Shown piece by piece: positions 17,471 to 26,371 of a stretch of 64,000 nt of DNA (positions are counted from its first letter, which is position 1; each line of letters begins with the position of its first letter). The stretch comes from an uncultured Hyphomicrobiales bacterium (GTDB lineage: Bacteria; Pseudomonadota; Alphaproteobacteria; Rhizobiales; Xanthobacteraceae). Where the stretch lies: NCBI GenBank assembly GCA_903878085.1, contig CAIRGJ010000056.1:1-64000 (forward strand), given 5' to 3'. The position numbers and the translations under genes are program-made. Below the pieces are notes generated by a model that was given only the letters and a program-made list of their open reading frames with translations, was not told the DNA's origin and did not search any database.

Positions 17471-17974
17471 CTACCGCAACGTCACGCGGCTGCGCGAGCG
17501 GAACTGCCGGTCGCCGCCGCGGAACAGATCGACGATCAACTCCCACTGGCCGGCGGGCGCCTGCGTCTCCCCGTAAAATTCGCCGGGACCGGTGCTTTGC
17601 AACGTGACGGTCTGGTCGAGCCGCGCGTCGGCCGGGTGGGCGAAATGCGCGACAGCGGTCAGGCCGGCAAGTGCGGCGCCCTTGGCGTCGCGCGCGCTGA
17701 GCTCGATCACCGCTTCGCCGGCGCGGTCGCGCTTAAGTTTGCCGTCGATCTGCCAATGCAGCGCATCCTGACGCTCGGCCGATTCGATATCCGCCTTGAA
17801 CAGCAGACCGGCCTTGTAGGAACTGCCGGTCTCCATGCCGCGGAACGTCGAAGTGGCGGCCTGCACCAGCACGCCGTTGACCGCGAACACCACGCCGAAA
17901 AATCCGACCAGCCAGAGCAGCACGGCGCGGCCGGTCAATTCACCTTTTTTGCGAGGCGTATTCATGGCCGTCAT
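17471..17974 (-). CDS. ccoH: FixH/CcoH family cbb3 assembly protein
   Basis: A 167-residue protein of the FixH family. It has a short cytoplasmic N-terminus, one membrane helix at about residues 18-40 (LLWLVGFFGVVFAVNGVLV) and a periplasmic beta-rich domain ending in the typical W-E-L-x-V-D segment (QWELIVDLFRGGDRQFRSR). It aids assembly or stability of the cbb3 oxidase. It starts three bases after ccoG and is part of the same transcript. Conserved features match the family and nothing is unusual. Confidence 0.88.
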   Translation of the reverse strand: MTAMNTPRKKGELTGRAVLLWLVGFFGVVFAVNGVLVQAATSTFRGMETGSSYKAGLLFKADIESAERQDALHWQIDGKLKRDRAGEAVIELSARDAKGAALAGLTAVAHFAHPADARLDQTVTLQSTGPGEFYGETQAPAGQWELIVDLFRGGDRQFRSRSRVTLR

Positions 17975-17977
17975 CCT

Positions 17978-19489
17978 TTATGGTCCGAAGAAGTGGTCGC
18001 GCATTTCCGCGACCTCACCGGAATCGACGTCGATCAGTCTAAACAGAATCGTGGTCGAGGGCGCCGGTGGCATCGAGCTGTAGTCGGTCACCACGACGCG
18101 CACTTCGCGGGTCTGGTCGGGGCCGACGGTCACCAGCTGGCGGCTGTCGCTGCGCGGCGGCAGGCCGACGTAATCGACCAGCGTCGACGGCAGGCCGTCC
18201 ACGGCGACGATGAAATCGCGATATTTAAGGCGCTTGTTGACGATGCGGATGACGTAGCCATTGCGCAGCGCGCCGTCGGACAGCCGCACGAACATCGGAT
18301 TGCGGTCATGGATGACGCTGATGCCTTCGCTGTCGCGGGTCGCCAGCGTGAAAATCATGATGCCGCCGGCAACCGCCATCACGGCGGCGTAGAGCAACGT
18401 GCGCATTCGCAGCAATTTGAAGAACGGCTTCTTGCCCTCGATCCGCTGCTTGATATTGAGGTCGGTGTCGTAGGCGATCAGCCCCGTGGCGCGGCCGAGC
18501 TTGCTCATCACATTGTCGCAGGCGTCGATGCACAGGCCGCACTGGATGCAGCCCAGATTGGCGCCGCCGCGGATATCGACGCCGGTTGGGCAGACGTGGA
18601 CGCATTGCAGGCAGTCGACGCAATCGCCGGCCGGCTGGCCCAATGCGCGCAGTTGTTCGGCTTTCTTGGCCGAGCAGCGCGGCTCACCGCGGTCATAGCG
18701 ATAGGTGACGTTGAGCGCGTATTCGTCGGTCAGCGCCGCCTGAATGCGCGGCCATGGACACATATACAGGCAGACCTGCTCGCGCATGTGACCGGCGAGC
18801 GTATAGGTCGTCGCCGTCAGGATGCCAATCCACAGATAGGCCACAAACGGCGCGGTGCCGGTCGCCAGGTCTTTGACCAGCGTCGGCGCGTCGGCGAAGT
18901 ACAGCACCCAGGCGCCACCGGTCCACCACGCCACCAGCAGCCAGGTGGCATGCTTGCCGGCCTTTCGGGCTAACTTCTCCGCCGTCATTGGCTGCGTGTC
19001 GCGGCGCATATGCTCGCGGCGGTCACCTTCGAAGAGGCGCTCGATGGCGAAATACAGATCGGTCCACACCGTTTGCGGGCAGAGATAGCCGCACCACACC
19101 CGGCCGGCGAGCGCGTTCATCAGGAACAGCCCGATCGCCGCCAGAATCAGCAGGCCGGTGAGGTAATAAACCTCTTGCGGCCAGAGCTCGATGAAGAAGA
19201 AATAGAAGCGGCGGCTGGGAAAATCGATCAGCACCGCCTGGCCGGGCGCGTTCGGGCCGCGATCCCAGCGCACGAAAGGCAGCAGGTAGTAGATGCCGAG
19301 CGTGACGACGAGCACCGCCCATCTGATCCGCCGGAACCTGCCCTGCACGCTTTGCGGATAAATCTTGCGCCGCGGCGCATAGAGCGGGATGTCGTCGTCC
19401 GACTCAGGGGGAAGCGGCGCCTCAGCACCCGCCGGCGCCTTGGCCGGCTGGACTTCCGATTGTTTCACGAGTTCTTCGAGCGCCGTCAT
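17978..19489 (-). CDS. ccoG: Cbb3 oxidase accessory protein CcoG (FixG family, 4Fe-4S)
   Basis: A 503-residue membrane ferredoxin-like protein. Four to five membrane helices (about residues 45-260) include the CysPro-containing VWCGYLCPQTVW. A double 4Fe-4S cluster domain follows (CVDCLQCVHVCPTGVD and LGCIQCGLCIDAC, about residues 290-335), then a periplasmic immunoglobulin-like C-terminal domain. CcoG/FixG acts in copper handling (reduction) for cbb3 oxidase assembly. It is first of ccoGHIS and has its own TTGA-N6-TCAA box 61 bases upstream, separate from that of ccoN. Confidence 0.93.
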   Translation of the reverse strand: MTALEELVKQSEVQPAKAPAGAEAPLPPESDDDIPLYAPRRKIYPQSVQGRFRRIRWAVLVVTLGIYYLLPFVRWDRGPNAPGQAVLIDFPSRRFYFFFIELWPQEVYYLTGLLILAAIGLFLMNALAGRVWCGYLCPQTVWTDLYFAIERLFEGDRREHMRRDTQPMTAEKLARKAGKHATWLLVAWWTGGAWVLYFADAPTLVKDLATGTAPFVAYLWIGILTATTYTLAGHMREQVCLYMCPWPRIQAALTDEYALNVTYRYDRGEPRCSAKKAEQLRALGQPAGDCVDCLQCVHVCPTGVDIRGGANLGCIQCGLCIDACDNVMSKLGRATGLIAYDTDLNIKQRIEGKKPFFKLLRMRTLLYAAVMAVAGGIMIFTLATRDSEGISVIHDRNPMFVRLSDGALRNGYVIRIVNKRLKYRDFIVAVDGLPSTLVDYVGLPPRSDSRQLVTVGPDQTREVRVVVTDYSSMPPAPSTTILFRLIDVDSGEVAEMRDHFFGP

Positions 19490-19549
19490 TGCCTGTTTCG
19501 TCTTCGCACAGATGAGCCGAAAACCCTAGGCCAAGACCGCAATAGCTCA

Positions 19550-19563
19550 TTGATCTGTCTCAA
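19550..19563 (-). promoter_or_regulatory. FixK/FNR-type box upstream of ccoG
   Basis: TTGATCTGTCTCAA matches the FixK consensus TTGA-N6-TCAA exactly. It lies in the ccoP-ccoG gap, 61 bases before the ccoG start, and suits a class II activator site for ccoGHIS under low oxygen. Confidence 0.75.
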
Positions 19564-19605
19564 GAGACAGCACCGAGGATTGGCCGTAGCCCCCTGAAAG
19601 TTCCC

Positions 19606-20499
19606 TTACTTTTCGCCGCCGCCGAAGCTGTAGACGTAGACGGTCAGCGCCTTGATGGTGGGCTCGCTGAGGCGGCCTTGCCAGGCCGGCATCACGCCGC
19701 CACGGCCGTTCTGCACGCCTTGCATGATGGTTGCCTTGTCCGAGCCGTAGAGCCAAATCTTGTCAGTGAGGTTAGGAGCGCCAAGCTCACGATTGCCCTT
19801 GCCTTCCGGGCCGTGGCACAGCGCGCAATTATCGGCGAACACTTTCTTGCCGAGCGCAAGATCCTCGCCCTTCTCCGTGGCAAGACCGGACAGCGAGCGC
19901 ACGTGGTCGGCCACCGCCGAGATCTCTTTGGCCTTCAGGATGCCGTCACGGCCGAACGCCGGCATATTACCTTCGTGATCGTCTTTATCGCCCGACCGCG
20001 CGCCATGGCGGATCGTCTGCTCGATCGCGTCCAACTTTCCGCCCCACAGCCAATCGTCGTCGTTGAGGTTCGGGTAGCCTTTGCCGCCACCGCCGCCGGC
20101 GCCATGACAGGGCGCACAGTTGTCACCGAAGGCAGGACGGCCCACCGCGCGGGCGAAATCGGCGAGCTGCGGATCGGCGACGATTTCGGCGACCGACGCG
20201 CTCGACAGCTTGGCCATCATCGGCCCGCGCTGAACTTTAAGCTCCTCGAGGTCCGCGACGACCGCGCTGCGGGCATGCCAGGCGGTCAAACCTTGCGTCG
20301 AATTGGTCAGCAGCGGCCAGGCCGGATAGACGACCCAGTAGCCGACTGCCCAGACGATGCAGGCATAAAAGGTCCAGAGCCACCAGCGCGGCAATGGCGT
20401 GTTGAGCTCGCGAATGCCGTCCCAGTCGTGGCCGGTGGTCGCGGTGCCGGTGACGGCGTCGATTTCTTTGTGGTCTTGATGGTCTTGCTCTTGGGACAC
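19606..20499 (-). CDS. ccoP: Cbb3-type cytochrome c oxidase subunit III (dihaem)
   Basis: A 297-residue membrane-anchored cytochrome. One or two membrane segments lie at about residues 35-60, followed by two cytochrome c domains with haem motifs CAPCHG (about residue 131) and CALCHG (about residue 228), the arrangement of CcoP. It passes electrons from cytochrome bc1/c to the catalytic subunit. The gene lies three bases after ccoQ, in the canonical ccoNOQP order. Confidence 0.93.
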   Translation of the reverse strand: MSQEQDHQDHKEIDAVTGTATTGHDWDGIRELNTPLPRWWLWTFYACIVWAVGYWVVYPAWPLLTNSTQGLTAWHARSAVVADLEELKVQRGPMMAKLSSASVAEIVADPQLADFARAVGRPAFGDNCAPCHGAGGGGGKGYPNLNDDDWLWGGKLDAIEQTIRHGARSGDKDDHEGNMPAFGRDGILKAKEISAVADHVRSLSGLATEKGEDLALGKKVFADNCALCHGPEGKGNRELGAPNLTDKIWLYGSDKATIMQGVQNGRGGVMPAWQGRLSEPTIKALTVYVYSFGGGEK

Positions 20500-20502
20500 C
20501 GC

Positions 20503-20658
20503 TCAGTCCTCCCGCAGCGGCATGCGCGCCGCTTCATCGAATTGCTTCTGGCGCGACGGCCACAGCGCGTAAGCCAGCGCCGCGGCGAAGATCACGACGA
20601 AATAGGCCAGCCCCCAGGTCTGGGCGAACTCGGCCAAGGCTCGATAGGTTGGGTCCAT
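20503..20658 (-). CDS. ccoQ: Cbb3-type cytochrome c oxidase subunit CcoQ
   Basis: A 51-residue protein beginning MDPTYRALAEFAQTWGLAYF. A single membrane helix (residues 11-33) is followed by a polar tail with WPSRQKQFDEAARMPL, typical of CcoQ, which stabilises the core complex. It lies between ccoO (19 bases) and ccoP (3 bases). Confidence 0.88.
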   Translation of the reverse strand: MDPTYRALAEFAQTWGLAYFVVIFAAALAYALWPSRQKQFDEAARMPLRED

Positions 20659-20677
20659 TACTTGAGGTCCTTGGCGG

Positions 20678-21412
20678 TCACCGGATGTTGGCTTTGTCGT
20701 CGTAGAGTTTGAAATCCACCTGCGTGCCCAAAAGCTGCAGATAGGCGATCAGCGCGTCGGCCTCGCTAATCCGGTCCGGATTGCCGTCGAAGTCGCGCGC
20801 CAGCACTTTCGGATAGCGCTTGGCGAGATCGGCGGCGTCGGCACTGTCGACGGTGGCCTGGGTCACGACATCCTTGGTCGCGTTTTCGATCATCGCCGGC
20901 GAGTAAGGCACGCCGAGCAGCGCCTGGACTTTCAGATCCGCGGCGATGTGCTGGTAGTCAAGATCGGTATTCTCCAGGAACGAATAATTCGGCATGACCG
21001 AGCCCGGCACCACCGAGCGCGGATCGCGCAGATGGTCGCGGTGCCAGCTGTCGGAATATTTGCCGCCGACGCGGGCAAGATCCGGTCCGGTGCGCTTTGA
21101 GCCCCACTGGAACGGGCGATCGTACATGCTCTCGACCGCGAGCGAGTAGTGCCCGTAGCGTTCGACCTCGTCGCGCAGCGGCCGGATCATCTGCGAATGG
21201 CACAGATAGCAACCTTCGCGAACGTAGATGTTGCGGCCGGCGAGCTCGAGCGGCGAATAAGGCCGCACGCCGTCGACCTTCTCGATCGTGTTTTTGAGAT
21301 AAAACAGCGGCACGATTTCGACCAGGCCGCCGATCGCGATCACGACCAGGATGCCGATGATCAAGACGATCGAGTTTTTCTCGAAAATCGCGTGTCTTTG
21401 CCAGAATGACAT
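20678..21412 (-). CDS. ccoO: Cbb3-type cytochrome c oxidase subunit II (monohaem)
   Basis: A 244-residue membrane-anchored monohaem cytochrome c. The N-terminal helix (about residues 15-38, [21 protein letters not shown]) is followed by the haem motif [11 protein letters not shown] at about residue 68 and the downstream Met-containing segment [12 protein letters not shown]. It relays electrons to CcoN. It is 12 bases from ccoN in the ccoNOQP operon. The family match is clear. Confidence 0.94.
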   Translation of the reverse strand: MSFWQRHAIFEKNSIVLIIGILVVIAIGGLVEIVPLFYLKNTIEKVDGVRPYSPLELAGRNIYVREGCYLCHSQMIRPLRDEVERYGHYSLAVESMYDRPFQWGSKRTGPDLARVGGKYSDSWHRDHLRDPRSVVPGSVMPNYSFLENTDLDYQHIAADLKVQALLGVPYSPAMIENATKDVVTQATVDSADAADLAKRYPKVLARDFDGNPDRISEADALIAYLQLLGTQVDFKLYDDKANIR

Positions 21413-21424
21413 TATCGTCTCCGC

Positions 21425-23074
21425 CTATTCCGCCGGCGCCAGCGCAAGGCCGGCAGGCGCGGCGGATTCCGCCGTGTTCACGGTTTTCCAAAGATTCCAA
21501 GCCATCAGCAAAGCGCCGGACAGGAACAGCAAGCCGCCGAGTGCGCGGATGATGTAGAAGGGATGCATCGCCTCGACGGTCTCGACGAAGGAATATTCGA
21601 GGAAGCCGAGATCGGTGTAGGCGCGCCACATCAGGCCTTGCAGAATTCCCGACACCCACATCGCGGTGATGTAGAACACGATGCCGATGGTCGAGAGCCA
21701 GAAGTGCCAGTTCACCAGCTTGAGCGAATAGAGCGGCTTGTTCCACAGCCACGGCACCAGGCAGTAGATGGCGCCGAAGGAAATGTAGCCGACCCAGCCC
21801 AACGCACCGGAATGCACGTGGCCGATGGTCCAGTCGGTGTAGTGCGAGAGCGAGTTGACGATCTTCACCGACATCATCGGACCTTCGAAGGTCGACATGC
21901 CGTAGAACGCCACCGACACCACCATCATGCGCAGCACCGGATCGGTGCGCAATTTGTCCCAGGCGCCGGACAGCGTCATGATGCCGTTGATCATGCCGCC
22001 CCAGGACGGCATCCACAGCATGATGGAGAACGTCATGCCCAGCGTCTGCGCCCAATCCGGCAACGCCGTGTAATGCAGGTGATGCGGGCCGGCCCAGATG
22101 TAGAGAAAGATCAGCGACCAGAAGTGGATGATCGACAGCCGATAGGAATAGACCGGCCGGTCGGCCCGCTTCGGGATGAAGTAATACATGATGGCGAGGA
22201 AGCCGGCGGTGAGGAAGAAGCCGACCGCGTTATGGCCGTACCACCACTGCACCATGGCATCCTGCACGCCGGACCAGACGATGTAGGACTTCGGCGAGAA
22301 AATAGACACCGGCACCGCCGCGTTATTGCCGAGATGCAGCACCGCAATGGTGACGATAAAGGCGAGATAGAACCAGTTGGCGACGTAAATGTGCGGCTCG
22401 GTGCGCCGCCACAGGGTGGCGAGGAACACCAGCAGGTAGGTCACCCACACAATCGTCAACCAGAGATCAGAATACCATTCCGGCTCGGCGTATTCCTTGC
22501 CTTGGGTGATGCCGAGCAAATAACCGGTGCCGGCAATCAGAATAAAGAAATTATAACCGAGCACGACGAACCACGGCGCCAGGTCGCCGGCAAGCCGCGC
22601 GCGGCTGGTGCGCTGCACCACATAAAACGACGTCGCGATCAGCACGTTGCCGCCGAAGGCGAAGATCACCGCCGAGGTATGCAGCGGACGCATGCGCCCG
22701 AAACTGGTCCAGGGCAGATCGAGATTGAGTGCCGGAAAGGCAAGCTGGAGCGCGATGATGAGGCCGACGGTGAAGCCGGCGATGCCCCAGATCATGGCGG
22801 CGACGGTCGAAAACTTGACCGGACCCATATTATAGTTCGGCTTGCCGTCGATGAAGAGCGGTGGCTTCTCCGCCGGACGGCTGTAATAGCGGTTGATGAT
22901 GGCAAACACCGCGGCAATGCTGGCCGCACTGAATAGATAGGCGTGGAATGCGTATTCCGACGTATAGGCCTTGGCCGCGATGACGATCGTCAGTAGCGCA
23001 AGCCCTCCCATCGTCAGGGCCAAACCGCCTTCGCCGAGGGTCATGGTTTTTTGTGGAGCGGGCGCGTTCGCCAT
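21425..23074 (-). CDS. ccoN: Cbb3-type cytochrome c oxidase subunit I
   Basis: A 549-residue haem-copper oxidase catalytic subunit with about fourteen membrane helices. Histidine ligands for haem b and the b3-CuB centre are visible: His in [38 protein letters not shown] and [14 protein letters not shown]. It reduces oxygen with high affinity in the inner membrane. First gene of ccoNOQP, it has a perfect FixK box 83 bases upstream. It is the key target of the FixLJ-FixK circuit 10 kb away. Confidence 0.96.
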   Translation of the reverse strand: MANAPAPQKTMTLGEGGLALTMGGLALLTIVIAAKAYTSEYAFHAYLFSAASIAAVFAIINRYYSRPAEKPPLFIDGKPNYNMGPVKFSTVAAMIWGIAGFTVGLIIALQLAFPALNLDLPWTSFGRMRPLHTSAVIFAFGGNVLIATSFYVVQRTSRARLAGDLAPWFVVLGYNFFILIAGTGYLLGITQGKEYAEPEWYSDLWLTIVWVTYLLVFLATLWRRTEPHIYVANWFYLAFIVTIAVLHLGNNAAVPVSIFSPKSYIVWSGVQDAMVQWWYGHNAVGFFLTAGFLAIMYYFIPKRADRPVYSYRLSIIHFWSLIFLYIWAGPHHLHYTALPDWAQTLGMTFSIMLWMPSWGGMINGIMTLSGAWDKLRTDPVLRMMVVSVAFYGMSTFEGPMMSVKIVNSLSHYTDWTIGHVHSGALGWVGYISFGAIYCLVPWLWNKPLYSLKLVNWHFWLSTIGIVFYITAMWVSGILQGLMWRAYTDLGFLEYSFVETVEAMHPFYIIRALGGLLFLSGALLMAWNLWKTVNTAESAAPAGLALAPAE

Positions 23075-23156
23075 GAAGGTGTTCCGTTGTCTGGCTGGCC
23101 TGGGAAATAGCTAAGGCCCTGGCAGAGAAATATCCGTCATGGACCCACCGCAAACC

Positions 23157-23170
23157 TTGATTCAGGTCAA
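23157..23170 (-). promoter_or_regulatory. FixK/FNR-type box upstream of ccoN
   Basis: TTGATTCAGGTCAA is a perfect TTGA-N6-TCAA palindrome 83 bases before the ccoN start. The same 14 bases occur upstream of the CBS-domain gene at 28764. Confidence 0.85.
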
Positions 23171-23182
23171 GGGCGCAACGCT

Positions 23183-23695
23183 TTATCCACGCCAGCCCCG
23201 CCAGCCCCAGTGGCGCGGGCCACCGGAATTGATGCGCGCCTTCTGCTCGTCGTTGAGCGTGGCGTAAAACGCGTCGAAGGCCGGACGCACAGTTTTCATT
23301 GCCGCGAGCATAGTCTCGAGGCGTTTTTCCATCATTTCCATCCGCGCCGAAGCGCTGGCCGGGAACTCGCGCGGACACGCGGCCGAGATCGTTTCGGCCG
23401 CCTTGGTCGACGCCGTGCGCAGTTCGTTGAGCGCCGCGCGCTGCGCGTCAGTCGGCTTGACCAGGCGCTCGATGCGTTCCATCCGCCATTCGGCCATGCC
23501 AGCGGCGCGCGGATCGCATAGTCCGGTCATGCCGCCGGCGCCGCGCCAGCCCATCATACCGGGGCCCATCATCATGCCCGGCCCCCAGCCGGGGCCGCGA
23601 TCGGGATAGCCCGGCCCAGGCTGAGCCATCACGGGCGCGGTAAGGATCATGCCGGCAACGGCGAGCGCGGCGGCGGAAGCAAGAAGTCTTTTCAT
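23183..23695 (-). CDS. Spy/CpxP-like (LTXXQ) periplasmic protein
   Basis: A 170-residue secreted protein. A Sec signal peptide (residues 1-24, ending VMAQ) is followed by a Gly/Pro/Met-rich stretch (about 25-55, with several GMM and GPG units) and then a helical domain with two LTxxQ-like motifs (PTDAQRAAL and LNDEQKARI). This is the Spy/CpxP fold, linked to envelope stress and metal sensing. The Met-rich stretch could bind copper, which is inference. It lies between ccoN and korB on the same strand and has its own FixK box 65 bases upstream, so it appears to be an oxygen-regulated companion of the cbb3 oxidase. Confidence 0.75.
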   Translation of the reverse strand: MKRLLASAAALAVAGMILTAPVMAQPGPGYPDRGPGWGPGMMMGPGMMGWRGAGGMTGLCDPRAAGMAEWRMERIERLVKPTDAQRAALNELRTASTKAAETISAACPREFPASASARMEMMEKRLETMLAAMKTVRPAFDAFYATLNDEQKARINSGGPRHWGWRGWRG

Positions 23696-23759
23696 GACGC
23701 AACTCCTGCCACGGATGAATTCTCAGGATTCACCCTGCGGCGCGGCCCGGTTGCAGTCG

Positions 23760-23773
23760 TTGACGCAGGTCAA
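23760..23773 (-). promoter_or_regulatory. FixK/FNR-type box upstream of the Spy-like gene
   Basis: TTGACGCAGGTCAA matches TTGA-N6-TCAA and lies 65 bases before the Spy-like start. It overlaps the end of the original korB frame. Confidence 0.7.
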
Positions 23774-24626
23774 CCGATCACGAATTCGCGTTCGATATCG
23801 GCAACCGAGATTTCCGGCTGCAATGCCGGCGCGGCCGCCGCGCGGTCGCCACGGTACAAGACACCCATGCTGAAGCCGTCGTCGCCGAGCACCAAGCGGT
23901 CGCCGCAGCGCGGTCCTGCTCGATCGTGAGGCTCGTTGGCCGCACGACCTTTTTCCACTCGCTCTGCTCGGGCCTGAAGGTGATGCAGGGGCTCAGTACT
24001 TCGATGAAGGCAAAACCAGGCCAGCGGATGCCGTCGACGATCAGATTTGCGAGCCCATCCGGATCGCCGGAAAATCCGCGTGCGACATAGTTCGCGCCGG
24101 AGGCAATCGCTATCGCCAGCGGATTGAATGGCCGCAGGCCAATACCGCCGGGTGCGATGTCACTGTCCCAGTCCGGCTCGGTGGTCGGCGACGGCTGGCC
24201 TTTGGTCATGCCGTAGACGCGGTTGTCCATCACCACATAGAGGATGTCGGCATTGCGGCGGCAGGCATGGATGAAATGATTGCCGCCAATCGAATAGCCA
24301 TCGCCGTCGCCGCCGACGGCGATCACCTCCAACTCCGGACGCACCAGCTTGATACCGGTGGCGACCGGCAGCGCGCGGCCGTGCACGCCGTGGAAGCCAT
24401 AAGTGCTCATGTAGCCGGGCAGACGCGACGAACAGCCGATGCCGGATACCAGCACGACTTCATGCGGCGGCTTGCCGAGTGTGGCCAGCGCGCGTTCGAG
24501 CCCCGCGAGCACGCCGTAGTCGCCGCAGCCGGGACACCAGACCGGATGCGCGCCGGAAGCAAAATCCTTGGCCGCGAATACGCATAGCGCCTGATCGTGG
24601 ACGGGTTTGGTCGCTGCGTCGCTCAT
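23770..24626 (-). pseudogene. korB: 2-oxoacid:ferredoxin oxidoreductase, beta subunit, with C-terminal frameshift
   Basis: The beta (ThDP-binding) subunit of a KorAB-type 2-oxoacid:ferredoxin oxidoreductase. The Cys-rich opening HPVWCPGCGDYGVL, GIGCSSRLPGY and the GGDGDGYSIGGNHFIHACRRN ThDP motif are intact. After about residue 239 the open frame turns into a low-complexity Ala/Thr/Arg tail and ends at 23778. The expected ending, DDGFSMGVLYRGDRAAA, is present in another frame and stops at 23770. One base lost near 23900-23908 explains this. Either the gene is damaged at its last 45 residues or the base is an assembly error. The 2-oxoglutarate substrate is a family-level guess. Confidence 0.8.
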
Positions 24627-24638
24627 GTTTGTTGTCCG

Positions 24639-26357
24639 TTAGACGACATATGAGGCAATCTCAGACGGCCGGTACGGCAGCGGCCCGGGCCGTGCCACGC
24701 TTTCCGCGCTCGGCGGGATCGCCTTCTGGCCAATCAGATGATGATAAAGCTGCGCGCCGTGGTTCTGCTCGACCACGATGATGCGGTGCACACCGTCGAG
24801 CGCCCGAGCGAGTGCAGCCATTGGCAGCGGCGACAGCACGCGCAACGCGATGACCCGGATCGGATGACCGGCAGCGGCGAGCCGGCGCGCCGCCGCGCGA
24901 GCAGGACCGATGGTCGAGCCGAAGGCCAGCACCGCAATGTCGCCCTCACCCCAGCTCTCGCCCCAGTATTTGCCGGGATCGAAACGCTGCACCTTCTTGG
25001 CGCGCTTGTTGATCTGGGCGACGTGGACGCCGGCGCCACTCGCCGGCAACCCGGCTTCGCTGTGGGTCAGGCCCTCGGCCACCCATTCGCGGCCGGGAGT
25101 GCCGGGCAGCGGCATTGGCGTGATCGGATCGGGGCCGATGGCGTAGCGCTTGAACGGCTTGTCGGCCGCGACGCCATTGGTGCGCCGCTTCAGCGGTTTC
25201 GGCCGCTCGCTGCTCGGATCGATTACGGTGGTGGCCTGGCCAAGCGATTGATCGGACAGCACGATGACCGGAAGCTGCAGAGATTCGGCGACATAGACCG
25301 CATATTCGGCGGTGTTGATGCAGTCAGCCACTGAGATCGGCGCCAGCACGACACGCGGCGCATCGCCGTGTGCGCCGTAGATCGCGAGGTTGACGTCGCT
25401 CTGCTCGGTCTTGGAAGCAATGCCGGTTGAAGGTCCGGCGCGCATGACGTCGATCAGCACCATCGGGATCTCGGCCGCGACCGCAAGCCCCAAGGTTTCG
25501 ACCATCAGCGAAAAGCCCGGCCCCGAGGTGACCGTCATCGCCGGTGTCCCGGCATAGGACGCGCCAAGCGCCAGGTTGATCGCGGCGAGTTCGTCCTCGC
25601 CCAGCACCAGCCGCCCGCCGAGTTTCTTTAGATGCGGCGCAAGCCACTCCACCAGATCGGTGGCCGGCGTGATCGGATAGCAGCCGACAAAGCGCACGCC
25701 GGCCCGCAAGGCGCCGAGCGCCAGCGCCTGATTGCCACTGATCAGCCAGCGCGCCGCAAGCGTGGCCTGGTCGAGACGGAAATTCAGCGTCAGCCCGGGG
25801 GCCGCCGCTGCACCCGCTACCGCGCCTTTGACATTGGCGGCGATCAGCTCGGCGCCTTTGCCTTCGAAAATATTCTCGATTGCCGCCTGCACGTGCTTCG
25901 CGTCGACACCAATAAGCGCGCAGACCGCACCGGCGGCGAACATGTTGACGCGCTTGCCGTACAGGCCCCGTTCCAGCCGGATTGCATCCGGATCGCTCAT
26001 CTTCAATGAAACGACGCGGCCCTTCGATTTTGCGATGCCGGCCGGCACCGCGCCGGCTTCGGGATCGGCAACGATCACCGAGGCCTCGTCGAGTGGGATT
26101 TCGGCGGCGAATTGCTCGACCTTGTCCCAGTCCAGCGCGACGAACAAATCATAGCGGTCGGGCTGGGCTTCGATCGGCTCGGTCGAAACCTGCACGAGCG
26201 CGGCGGACTCGCCGCCACGCACTTGCGCGCCGAACAATTGCGTCATCATGCCGTAATAGCCGGCATTGGCCGCGGCACGCAGGAACACGGCGCCGGCGGT
26301 CATCGCCCCGGCGCCGCCGCTTCCAGCGAACACAACGGCTATCGACCTGCGGGCCAC
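24639..26357 (-). CDS. korA: 2-oxoacid:ferredoxin oxidoreductase, fused gamma-alpha subunit
   Basis: A 572-residue KorA-type subunit. The gamma domain is at residues 1-180 (VVFAGSGGAGAMTAGAVFLRAA), fused to the alpha pyruvate-ferredoxin-oxidoreductase N-terminal domain (GALRAGVRFVGCYPITPATDLVEWL, about residue 215) and a C-terminal transketolase-like domain ending YRPSEIASYVV. With KorB it oxidises a 2-oxoacid to acyl-CoA, reducing ferredoxin. It lies 14 bases after the DASS transporter gene and 12 before korB, so it probably shares the FixK-controlled promoter of that unit. No ferredoxin gene is adjacent. Confidence 0.88.
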   Translation of the reverse strand: MARRSIAVVFAGSGGAGAMTAGAVFLRAAANAGYYGMMTQLFGAQVRGGESAALVQVSTEPIEAQPDRYDLFVALDWDKVEQFAAEIPLDEASVIVADPEAGAVPAGIAKSKGRVVSLKMSDPDAIRLERGLYGKRVNMFAAGAVCALIGVDAKHVQAAIENIFEGKGAELIAANVKGAVAGAAAAPGLTLNFRLDQATLAARWLISGNQALALGALRAGVRFVGCYPITPATDLVEWLAPHLKKLGGRLVLGEDELAAINLALGASYAGTPAMTVTSGPGFSLMVETLGLAVAAEIPMVLIDVMRAGPSTGIASKTEQSDVNLAIYGAHGDAPRVVLAPISVADCINTAEYAVYVAESLQLPVIVLSDQSLGQATTVIDPSSERPKPLKRRTNGVAADKPFKRYAIGPDPITPMPLPGTPGREWVAEGLTHSEAGLPASGAGVHVAQINKRAKKVQRFDPGKYWGESWGEGDIAVLAFGSTIGPARAAARRLAAAGHPIRVIALRVLSPLPMAALARALDGVHRIIVVEQNHGAQLYHHLIGQKAIPPSAESVARPGPLPYRPSEIASYVV

Positions 26358-26371
26358 GGCTTTTGCCCCGG

